Made by a program: the position numbers and the translations under genes | In this document: positions 54,012-61,120 of the stretch, piece by piece | Numbering within the stretch: the stretch's first letter is position 1 | How the letters are laid out: each line of letters opens with the position of its first letter | Assembly (NCBI GenBank): GCA_017649565.1 | Contig: JAGCGO010000068.1 | Location: 24,618 to 88,617 of the forward strand | Reading direction: 5' to 3' | Length of the DNA: 64,000 nucleotides | DNA from: Fibrobacter sp. | GTDB lineage: Bacteria > Fibrobacterota > Fibrobacteria > Fibrobacterales > Fibrobacteraceae | Notes under the pieces: generated by a model | Database searches by the model: none | What the model saw: the letters and a program-made list of their open reading frames with translations, nothing else | What the model was told of the DNA's origin: nothing

Positions 54012-55088
54012 TTATGCTCCCGCGTCCTCGAGACGTTGGACGTGGCAGTAGGCCAGTTCCTTTGTCTTCTCGTCGCGCAGGTGCAGGCTGGAACCTTCGC
54101 AGTAGCGCCAGTACTTGCACTTCTTGCAGTCGCCGATCTTGGCCCAGCTGCGGTCGCGCATCACCTGGTAGCGCTTCTGCCACACTTCCCAGAGGTCGTC
54201 CTTGTAGATGTTGCCCTGGATGTAGTCGCCGCGCAGGCTCGGGCATGCCGAGATGCTGCCGTCGCAAAGCACGGAGGAAACGTTCACGCCGGCACGGCAG
54301 AAGAACGGATAGTTGCGGGCGTCCTTCTCGTAGCTGCCGAGGAAGCCTTCGCAGCCGTAGTTCACGCTGATGACGTTCAGCTTCTTCACTTCGCGGATGA
54401 AGTCGAATACCTGGCGGAATTCCTGGTTCGTGAGCTGGAACAGCGGATTGTCCTTGGCGCGGCCCTTCGGGAACACCGTCGCGATTCTCCAGCGCTTCAC
54501 GCCGATTTTCAGGAGAATGTCGAGAATCTTCGGGAGTTCCTTCAGATTCTGGCGGTTCACGCAGGTCATCACGTCGAAGGTGAGCCCTTGTGTGTGGGCG
54601 GCCATGTCGATCGTGCGGAGGGCGCGCTCAAAGCTATGCGGGTCGCCGCGGAAATGGTTGTGGCTGTCCTGCAGGCCGTCAAGGCTGACCGTCAGCGAGC
54701 GGAGCCCGGCGTTCAAAAGCTTCACGAAGCGTTCGGGCGTCATGGCGAGTCCGTTGGTCACCATGCCCCAGGGGTAGCCGCGCTTCTTGATTTCCTGGCC
54801 GCATTCCTCGAGGTCGGGGCGCATGAGCGGTTCGCCGCCGGTAATCACGACTATAAAGTGCTTGGGGTCGATGTGTGGGGCGAGCTTGTCGAGTACTCCC
54901 ATGAAGTCTTCGCGGGGCATGTCGGGGATGGCGTCCTTGACGCAGTCGCTACCGCAGTGCAGGCAGTGCAGGTTGCAGCGCAACGTGCATTCCCAGAAAA
55001 AGTAGGTGAGGGGGTGAGCCTTGATTTCGTTGTGACGGTAAAGGCGGTAAGCTTCGAGAGCGAGTCTTTTTTTGAGAGAGAGTTTCAT
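54012..55088 (-). CDS. Radical SAM/SPASM protein of the rSAM/lipoprotein system, copy 2
   Basis: 358 aa, a gap-free paralogue of copy 1 with most residues kept. rSAM motif CNLHCLHC in WECTLRCNLHCLHCGSDC, ITGGEPLMR, and SPASM cysteines in FFCRAGVNVSSVLC, GSISACPS, GDCKKCKYWRYC and LAYCHV. Differences from copy 1 cluster in the middle (residues about 110-200, for example SLDGLQDSHNHFRG versus SLDGLEETHNLFRG), where substrate contacts could lie. It follows eight lipoprotein genes (R to K) with 90 bp in between that hold an interspersed repeat. Confidence 0.9.
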   Translation of the reverse strand: MKLSLKKRLALEAYRLYRHNEIKAHPLTYFFWECTLRCNLHCLHCGSDCVKDAIPDMPREDFMGVLDKLAPHIDPKHFIVVITGGEPLMRPDLEECGQEIKKRGYPWGMVTNGLAMTPERFVKLLNAGLRSLTVSLDGLQDSHNHFRGDPHSFERALRTIDMAAHTQGLTFDVMTCVNRQNLKELPKILDILLKIGVKRWRIATVFPKGRAKDNPLFQLTNQEFRQVFDFIREVKKLNVISVNYGCEGFLGSYEKDARNYPFFCRAGVNVSSVLCDGSISACPSLRGDYIQGNIYKDDLWEVWQKRYQVMRDRSWAKIGDCKKCKYWRYCEGSSLHLRDEKTKELAYCHVQRLEDAGA

Positions 55089-55103
55089 AGGCTTTTAGAA
55101 TTT

Positions 55104-55138
55104 GGGGGCTAGGATTTAGGGGCTAGGGTTAAAGTTTA
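55104..55138 (-). repeat. CTAGCCCCTAG-type repeat upstream of rSAM2
   Basis: GGGGGCTAGGATTTAGGGG then CTAGGGTTAAAG on the plus strand; inverse of the unit at 7409-7440. An ATTATATTAAAG element follows on the minus strand at about 55155-55170. Confidence 0.5.
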
Positions 55139-55178
55139 AAAAAAATTGCACTTTCATTCTTTAATATAATTTTAAAAT

Positions 55179-55823
55179 TCAGTTTTTTTCCTCGTTGATG
55201 TGGTATCTTGCATTAAACTCGATTTGGTCATAAGTTTTTCCGTCGCTGCAGGTGTATTTCTTTTCTGTAGAAGATAATAAACTGTAATCTACGCAACCAT
55301 TTTCATCGCATTCGGAAGAGGGATTGTGTTCTGAGTCGACTTGGGCTGTTGCTTCGGTACACGTTTTTGAATCGCATTTATATTGTTTGCAAGATATGGC
55401 GTAAATCTTGTTTGTGTATTCTGTGCTTTTGCTGCTAAACAGGGAATCGAAATCGCAGGTGGTTGCTGCAGTGTCGGTCAGGTTGCATGGTGTTTGTGGT
55501 GCGTATACTGCGGAAAAACTGCTGTAGGCGAGAGCTTCGCTGCTGGAACTGTATGCTTCAATGCTGCTGGAACTGTATGCTTCAATGCTGCTGGAACTGG
55601 ATTCTTCTATGCTACTTGAACTGGATTCCGCAATGCTCGAACTGGTTTCTACAAGACTTGAACTTGGTTCAACAAAACTGGAACTGGATTCATGCGGGAC
55701 TTCGACTCCATATTCGCATACAGGATCCACACCCGAATCAGTCGAATTAGAATCGCCCCCACAGCTGGCCCAGAAGAATCCGGTCAGAGTAAGTGCAATC
55801 TTTTTCCAGTACTTAAAAAACAT
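55179..55823 (-). CDS. YG-motif lipoprotein K
   Basis: 214 aa from ATG 55823; the longer frame to 55835 would start inside a repeat. Signal FKYWKKIALTLTGFFWASC, Cys 21. PVCEYGVEVP stands before the linker, which repeats SSSSxxEx-type units (IEESSSSSIEAYSSSS). The C-terminal module has many Cys and ends KKYTCSDGKTYDQIEFNARYH, the same end module as L, P, Q and R. The repeat directly upstream provides GAGAGAT before the ATG. Confidence 0.74.
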   Translation of the reverse strand: MFFKYWKKIALTLTGFFWASCGGDSNSTDSGVDPVCEYGVEVPHESSSSFVEPSSSLVETSSSIAESSSSSIEESSSSSIEAYSSSSIEAYSSSSEALAYSSFSAVYAPQTPCNLTDTAATTCDFDSLFSSKSTEYTNKIYAISCKQYKCDSKTCTEATAQVDSEHNPSSECDENGCVDYSLLSSTEKKYTCSDGKTYDQIEFNARYHINEEKN

Positions 55824-55824
55824 A

Positions 55825-55871
55825 TCTCTCGTCACTTGTCTGTAGGCTCGTAGAGCCGTTCTTTCGTCTAA
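55825..55871 (+). repeat. 47-nt structured repeat, copy 2
   Basis: TCTCGTC-type flanks around the hairpin GGCTC-GTA-GAGCC. Equivalent to 24818-24864 read on the minus strand; about 35 of 47 bases agree and two stem pairs differ by compensatory change. It fills the gap between L (stop at 55874) and K. Confidence 0.65.
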
Positions 55872-55873
55872 AA

Positions 55874-56245
55874 TTAGTGGATAAGTTGTCCGTCAACATA
55901 GTATTTTGAATTGAACTGGTCTTCGGTGTAGTTGGTCGTGTTGCCCTGTTTATCGCGGCATTCGAAAGTAGTCGTATTGTTGTTTGTCATTTTGAAACAA
56001 TCGGTCATGTCGCTGCAATAATAGACATCCGAACATGACGGATACGACATGGTGCAGTTCTCGTAGTTCCCGGAAATTTTGTCTTGTTCGTTTTCGCATT
56101 CGTAGAAAATACCGTATTCGGGGCAAATCTGATCGAAATCGCAGGCAATCCGTTCTTTGCTGTTACTTGAAGAATCGTCGCCACAGCCGCTCCAGAAAAG
56201 GGCGCACAGGCTTAAAAGGATTTTTTTCCGATGTCTGCGAATCAT
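55874..56245 (-). CDS. YG-motif lipoprotein L
   Basis: 123 aa, the shortest member. Signal RRHRKKILLSLCALFWSGC, very short linker, then CPEYGIFYECEN. The mature part is Cys-rich and ends FECRDKQGNTTNYTEDQFNSKYY, the CxDxG-Tyr end module. Its ATG overlaps the stop of M by 4 bp (ATGA). Confidence 0.74.
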   Translation of the reverse strand: MIRRHRKKILLSLCALFWSGCGDDSSSNSKERIACDFDQICPEYGIFYECENEQDKISGNYENCTMSYPSCSDVYYCSDMTDCFKMTNNNTTTFECRDKQGNTTNYTEDQFNSKYYVDGQLIH

Positions 56246-57039
56246 GTGTTGGCATCCTCGTTAGAATTGTTTAGGCACTTGTTGAGCTGTTCTTCGAGTT
56301 CCTTGAAACGGTCCTCTATAATCTTGTTGATTTCTTCGTCCAGGGCGGGCTTGTTGGCTTCCCATTCTTCCATCATTTTCAGGTATTTCTGGTATTCTTC
56401 CGTAGGACGGGTGGTGCCGTCGCTGCAAACCTCTTCCATGGGGAAATTTTGAGGGGCGCCGTACAGGGCGACAAAGCGCTCAAGCGAGTCTTTCATTTCC
56501 TTGAGGCATTGGGGGAAGTTGCTCCAGTTGATTCTGTCAAGAGGCGCTTCGGCCCGTTCTGCCTTTGGACGCGGGTCGACAATGCTGTCGATGAGTTCTA
56601 CTATTTCGATATCCGCCTGCTGTTTCGCATTCATTTTTAAAATGTCAGCCGAATAAGCCGGCGGGTAATAGCTGACAACGGAATCGCCGGGCTGGCAAGT
56701 CTTTTCCGTTACGGACACACCGTAAAGTGTATCTGATGGCATGCTATTCGGATCAAAGTTTGAGCTGGAAGATGCTGCGTCAGAGCTGGAAGCAACCACA
56801 TCGGAACTGGATTCGGCAGCGTTGCTGGAACTGGATTCTGTAGCGTTGCCGGATGCAGATTCTTCCGAACTGGACAATGGCGCGGCTCCGTCGGAGCTGG
56901 ATTCGACAATGCTCATATCGTCTTTGTCGCCGTATGTGGGGGCGTTGGTCTCGTTTTTGGCAGATGTAGAATCGTCGCAACTGGCCCAGAAGATGGCCAC
57001 CGTGGTGAGCAGAATTTTTTTCAGGTACTTGTTTAGCAT
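56242..57039 (-). CDS. YG-motif lipoprotein M
   Basis: 265 aa. Signal NKYLKKILLTTVAIFWASC. APTYGDKDD before and DTLYGVSVT after the Ser linker, then CLKEMKDSLERFVALYGAP followed by EEVCSDGTTRPTEEYQ, as in C, D, H and I, and a Glu/Lys-rich coiled-coil end. Combines the KHWKK-type start with the helical module. Confidence 0.75.
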   Translation of the reverse strand: MLNKYLKKILLTTVAIFWASCDDSTSAKNETNAPTYGDKDDMSIVESSSDGAAPLSSSEESASGNATESSSSNAAESSSDVVASSSDAASSSSNFDPNSMPSDTLYGVSVTEKTCQPGDSVVSYYPPAYSADILKMNAKQQADIEIVELIDSIVDPRPKAERAEAPLDRINWSNFPQCLKEMKDSLERFVALYGAPQNFPMEEVCSDGTTRPTEEYQKYLKMMEEWEANKPALDEEINKIIEDRFKELEEQLNKCLNNSNEDANT

Positions 57040-57068
57040 AATGGTAGTTGTTTGGAATTAAGAGGTTG

Positions 57069-57797
57069 TCAGTTTTGAGGCCTTTCGGGGCACTCGATGG
57101 AGGGGTAGCAGCCGCCGACGGGCTGCTGGTTCCCGTTTTCATCTATGGTAAATCCGTCGATGCAAATGTCCGGTTCCCTAGTACAGTTTACTGCTATGCC
57201 GTCTCGCGGGTCGGGGGGCTGGGGATGGACTCCCTGGGGCAATTCCGCTTGCTTTTCGGGGAGGTCCATGTATAGGCTTTGGAATCTCAGGTATTTTTGC
57301 CCGTCGACGCATTCGATGATGTCGAAAACCTTGCCCGAATCGTTTACGGCGGTGTCGTTGTAGCAATTTAAGGGCTCTACTCCATATACCGGTACGGGTG
57401 ATTCGAAACTGGAGCTGGATCCCGCGATAACGCTAGAACTGGACAGCGCAATGCTGCTGGAACTAGATTCCTTGATGTTGCTGGAACTGCTTAAGTCGAG
57501 TGGAGGAGGGCATTCTATCGCTCCGCAACCATATGTCGGCACAGGAACTTCGTAGCTTGAGCTAGATTCTACAAAGCTTGAACTTGTTTCTACAAAACTG
57601 GAACTGGACTGCTCACCATTTGCCCCGCTGCTTTCGGGAATTTCCATACAGGGGTCCGTGTCGCAGGGCACTTCGATTCCGTATAGGGATGGGGACACTT
57701 GGGGTACTTCTTCTGCCGATGACGAAGTATCGTCGCAACTTGTCCAGAACATTGCGGCTAGCGTAAGAGCGATTTTTTTCCAGTGTTTGTATAACAT
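57069..57797 (-). CDS. YG-motif lipoprotein N
   Basis: 242 aa from ATG 57797 (the frame to 57809 adds four residues only). Signal YKHWKKIALTLAAMFWTSC. Three YG: PSLYGIEVPC, VPTYGCGAIEC and VPVYGVEPLNC, each closely followed by Cys, spaced by Ser runs. Then the module CYNDTAVNDSGKVFDIIECVDGQKYLRF and a Cys-pair end CYPSIECPERPQN. Confidence 0.75.
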   Translation of the reverse strand: MLYKHWKKIALTLAAMFWTSCDDTSSSAEEVPQVSPSLYGIEVPCDTDPCMEIPESSGANGEQSSSSFVETSSSFVESSSSYEVPVPTYGCGAIECPPPLDLSSSSNIKESSSSSIALSSSSVIAGSSSSFESPVPVYGVEPLNCYNDTAVNDSGKVFDIIECVDGQKYLRFQSLYMDLPEKQAELPQGVHPQPPDPRDGIAVNCTREPDICIDGFTIDENGNQQPVGGCYPSIECPERPQN

Positions 57798-57822
57798 GGA
57801 ACTTCTCAATTATGCGTGGTGG

Positions 57823-58449
57823 CTAATTTGGTTTTTCGGGACAGTCGATGATGGGGTGGCAGCCGGCAAGCGAATCTTGCTCGACTGGAATATCGGGGTT
57901 TCGTTCGATGCAGATATCCGATTCGCTTGTGCAGTTTTTTGCTCCGAGGGAACCTGGCCTGGGCGCAAAGACTTGGACTCCGTCTGGAAGGGGCGTGTCC
58001 TTGGTTGCATCATAGGGATTTCTTAGGTATTTTTCCTTGGTCGACTCGAGGATGCCATCGCCCGACTTTTGCCCACATTCGATAATCTCGAATTCAACCC
58101 CTTCTGCATTATTTTCGGTGGTGTTGAAACAGTTGTATGTGATTCCGTACAATGTGGAACTCATGCGGAGTTCGCTGCTGGAACTGGTGGAGGGAACTCC
58201 GTACGCCGGCACACTCATGCGGATTACACTGCTGGAACTTTCGGTTGAGGAACTGCTTTCGGGCCTGATGCTGGAACTGGTGAAGGGAATTCCGTACATC
58301 GTGGAACTCATGCGAAATTCGCTGCTGGACGAACTGTATTCCGGATTCGAATTGTTGTCGCCTTCCGCAACAGATATTGTATCTCCACAGCTAGCCCAAA
58401 ACAAGCTAGTCAGTGCGATAGCGAATTTTTCAATATGCTTGTAGAACAT
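57823..58449 (-). CDS. YG-motif lipoprotein O
   Basis: 208 aa. Signal YKHIEKFAIALTSLFWASC. Three similar units LRMSSTMYGIP / IRMSVPAYGVP / LRMSSTLYGIT separated by Ser runs show internal duplication. The last YG leads into CFNTTENNAEGVEFEIIECGQK, the same module as N, with an insertion, and the end CHPIIDCPEKPN. Confidence 0.75.
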   Translation of the reverse strand: MFYKHIEKFAIALTSLFWASCGDTISVAEGDNNSNPEYSSSSSEFRMSSTMYGIPFTSSSIRPESSSSTESSSSVIRMSVPAYGVPSTSSSSELRMSSTLYGITYNCFNTTENNAEGVEFEIIECGQKSGDGILESTKEKYLRNPYDATKDTPLPDGVQVFAPRPGSLGAKNCTSESDICIERNPDIPVEQDSLAGCHPIIDCPEKPN

Positions 58450-58502
58450 GGCTTATGACCTCCTATTCCCAAAACCACCCGCTGGATGATTCACATTTGT
58501 TT

Positions 58503-59177
58503 CTAGTTGCCTTTTTTATTCACGGGTGTTGTGTCGTAGAGCATCTGGAACTCGGCCTCGTTGTAGACCTGGCCGTTGTCGCATTTGTATTGCTTTTCGG
58601 AAATGACGACCACTCCGTACTTGGGGCAAACATCTCCCTCGCAAACAGGAGACTGAACCATTTCTTCTGTTTTCTCTTCGCAGGTCACTCCGTCTTCGCA
58701 CTTGAATACGGTGTTCCCGTTGTCGGCCTGGGAGGCTGTACAACTCGCTTGGCTCGGCACACCGTACTTGGCGATAATCTCGGTGAATGCAGTATCGGGA
58801 AGTATTACGCCGTATTTGGCGGCGATGACGCCATACAGGGCGACCGCGGAGTCGGCATTAAACGAACCGCAGATATCCGACGGACAACCGTACAGGTCGA
58901 CGGGTTCGTCAAAGAGACTGCTGCTGCGCGGAACGTCAATGCTGGCACTGCTTTCCGCATTTTCGGCGCTGGATGATGCACTTGTGGCCTCGCCGGACGA
59001 TACCGCCTCGTTCCCGTTGTTTGCGTTGGATCCGGACGAAGCACCTTCGGTTTCGTTGATGGAACTGGACGGAGTCTCGTTTTCGACCGAGGTTGGGCTA
59101 GAAGATGTATCGTCACAGCTGGCCCAGAAGAATCCGGTCAAGGCGAGTACGATTTTTTTCCAATGTTTGTACAGCAT
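58503..59177 (-). CDS. YG-motif lipoprotein P (five YG motifs)
   Basis: 224 aa. Signal YKHWKKIVLALTGFFWASC, Cys 21. YG tyrosines at about 96 (DLYGCPSDIC), 115 (ALYGVIAA), 122 (AKYGVILP), 138 (AKYGVPS) and 187 (CPKYGVVV). Cys motifs FKCEDGVTCEE and YKCDNGQVYNEAEF. Close paralogue of Q with a shorter linker; tandem duplicates. Confidence 0.77.
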   Translation of the reverse strand: MLYKHWKKIVLALTGFFWASCDDTSSSPTSVENETPSSSINETEGASSGSNANNGNEAVSSGEATSASSSAENAESSASIDVPRSSSLFDEPVDLYGCPSDICGSFNADSAVALYGVIAAKYGVILPDTAFTEIIAKYGVPSQASCTASQADNGNTVFKCEDGVTCEEKTEEMVQSPVCEGDVCPKYGVVVISEKQYKCDNGQVYNEAEFQMLYDTTPVNKKGN

Positions 59178-59195
59178 TTTCTCCTCCGTTCTTTT

Positions 59196-60203
59196 TTATT
59201 TGTCTTTGTTACAAGTCCCGTCGAATACGCAGGGAGGTCCGTATAGGGCGATGGGCACTTGGAAGGAATCCTGGTGGATGACGACGTCCTCGATTATGGG
59301 CAGGGTGTCGTAGAGCATCTGGAACTCGGCTTCGTTGTAGACTTGGCCGTTGTCGCAGGTATAAGTTTTCTTGGATATCTTGACCACTCCGTACTTGGGG
59401 CAGACATCGCCTTCACATGGAGGGGGCTGCATCTCGGTTGTTGTTTCTTCCACGCAGGTCACGCCGTCGTCGCAATTGTAGACCGCTTTACCTTCCTTGG
59501 AGTCGGCGAGTGTGCAGGTTGTCTTGCTCGGGACTCCATACTTGGCGATAATCTCGGAGATGGAACTGGAACTAGATCTCTCGGGGAGTATCACGCCGTA
59601 TTTTGCTGCAATTATGGAGATGGAGTCGCTTATGGAGATAGAGTCTTTGATGAACGGTCCGCAAATGTCTGACGGGCAACCGTACAGGTCGACAGGCTCG
59701 TCCAGGGAACTGCTACTGCTGTGACGGGGCTTCTTGACACTTGAACTGCTCTTGGCGGTACTGCTGCTGGATTCATCAATCGGACTTGCTGTATTGCCGT
59801 TTGCGTTTTCGGCGCTGGATTCCTCGCTGGAGGCTTCTGAGCTGGATTCTGCGCTAGATGCGGCGCTTTTGGCTTTGGAACTGGACGATTTGCTTGTTTC
59901 CTCTGCGCTTGAAGCGGCGCTGGCTTCTTCGGATCCGGTTTCTTCGGCACTGGATGCGGCGCTCTTTGCCTTGGAACTGGAGGATTTCCCTGCTTTTTCG
60001 GCGCTGGAGGTTGCGCTGGTTTCTTCGGCACTGGAGGCTGCACTCTTGGCCTTGGAACTGGACGACGTTCCTTCGGTCTCGGAGATGGTACTGGACGGGG
60101 TGTCCTCGTTAACCGTAACGGGGCCGGAAGCCGTCTCGTCGCAGCTGGCCCAGAAGAATCCGGTCAGGGCGAGTACAATTTTTTTCCAGTGCTTGTATAG
60201 CAT
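59196..60203 (-). CDS. YG-motif lipoprotein Q (five YG motifs)
   Basis: 335 aa. N-terminus identical to P over the signal; linker of about 140 residues built of KSAASSAEE- and KSSSSKA-type units. YG in DLYGCPSDIC, AKYGVILP, AKYGVPS, CPKYGVVK and, near the C-terminus, ALYGPPC. Cys motifs YNCDDGVTCVEE and YTCDNGQVYNEAEF. Differs from P mainly by linker length and the extra C-terminal YG. Confidence 0.77.
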   Translation of the reverse strand: MLYKHWKKIVLALTGFFWASCDETASGPVTVNEDTPSSTISETEGTSSSSKAKSAASSAEETSATSSAEKAGKSSSSKAKSAASSAEETGSEEASAASSAEETSKSSSSKAKSAASSAESSSEASSEESSAENANGNTASPIDESSSSTAKSSSSVKKPRHSSSSSLDEPVDLYGCPSDICGPFIKDSISISDSISIIAAKYGVILPERSSSSSISEIIAKYGVPSKTTCTLADSKEGKAVYNCDDGVTCVEETTTEMQPPPCEGDVCPKYGVVKISKKTYTCDNGQVYNEAEFQMLYDTLPIIEDVVIHQDSFQVPIALYGPPCVFDGTCNKDK

Positions 60204-60220
60204 TTTTTTGTTCCTTTTGT

Positions 60221-60895
60221 TTAGTTCTCTTTGGTCTGGATTACGCCATAGAGGGCGATGACAGAATCTTGAATTTCTCTATCGTCTTGCACCTTGGTTA
60301 ATATGTTATAGCGAGACAGGAATTCGGCTTCGTTGTAGACTGTACCGTCGCTGCAGGTGTAGGTCTTTTCGTGGATGCTGATAATGCCATAATCGGGACA
60401 TATGGCTTCGAGCCCGTCTCCTGTTTGGCTGCAGGGGAGGCTTCCCATACTTTCTTCAATTGTTTCGATGCAGGTTACGCCGTCTGCGCATTTGAGTGTC
60501 GTGGTGCTGTCGGACTCTGGAGTCGGGCTGCTGGCAGATTCTACTGTGCAGGGGGTGATTATTTTACCCACTACACCATATAAGGGTACGGCAACCATTC
60601 CAAAATCGTTGCTGGAACTCGATTCAGGCTGATTTGCGCTGGAAATACCTTTTTCTTCGTTTGAACTGCTTATGCCGGTGCTAGAACTTTCGGCTTTGGG
60701 GCTGGAACTGCTTATATCTGTGGCGGAGCTGCTGGCTACGGTTTCGGAACTGCCTGCCACGAGGCCTTCTGTGCTGGAACTGGAATTTTCTTGACCTTGA
60801 GAGATTGTTGTCGCTGACGTCGAAGTTTCGTCGCAACTAGCCCAAAAAAGGGCTGTGAGTGCCAGCGCCGCCTTTTTCCAGTGCTTGTAAATCAT
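60221..60895 (-). CDS. YG-motif lipoprotein R, first gene of the array
   Basis: 224 aa. Signal YKHWKKAALALTALFWASC, Cys 21, followed by DETS. Ser-rich linker of about 80 residues, then VPLYGVVGK, LKCADGVTC, CPDYGIISI, YTCSDGTVYNEAEFLSRYN and VIALYGVIQ. It starts the R-to-rSAM2 unit of nine genes, with gaps of -4 to 90 bp. Upstream 60896-60960 has TTTTTTG and TATATG on the minus strand. Without experimental data the role is unknown; exported lipoprotein and rSAM substrate is the inference. Confidence 0.77.
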   Translation of the reverse strand: MIYKHWKKAALALTALFWASCDETSTSATTISQGQENSSSSTEGLVAGSSETVASSSATDISSSSPKAESSSTGISSSNEEKGISSANQPESSSSNDFGMVAVPLYGVVGKIITPCTVESASSPTPESDSTTTLKCADGVTCIETIEESMGSLPCSQTGDGLEAICPDYGIISIHEKTYTCSDGTVYNEAEFLSRYNILTKVQDDREIQDSVIALYGVIQTKEN

Positions 60896-61120
60896 TTGAG
60901 AAACCTACGCTTTCTCTCTCTCATATAGAAAGATACATTTCTATTTGCAAAAAAGGGCAGGTAATTTGTTTTTTTATGACCAAAATCATGTTTTTTTGCA
61001 CATTTTTGCATGTTCCGGCTATGACAAAATGCAATGGAAAAAAACGTAAACGAGGCGTTTTCTTAAAAATCGGTTGATATATTATATTCAACACTTAAAA
61101 ATCCTAATAAGGGGTTGGTT
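60896..61120. promoter_or_regulatory. Divergent promoter region between the lipoprotein array and the esterase
   Basis: 225 AT-rich bases without a gene. TATATTATATT at 61078-61088 precedes the esterase, and the minus strand has TTTTTTG ... TATATG before lipoprotein R. No strong operator seen. Confidence 0.4.

Noticed and set aside
45830..60200. CRISPR-like direct repeats
   Set aside because: The repeats are Ser-codon runs and YG units inside open frames, without regular spacers or cas genes.
45715..60895. Classic RiPP cluster with short precursor peptides
   Set aside because: The candidates are exported lipoproteins of 123-396 aa with signal peptides, and no protease or ABC transporter gene for leader removal lies in the window.
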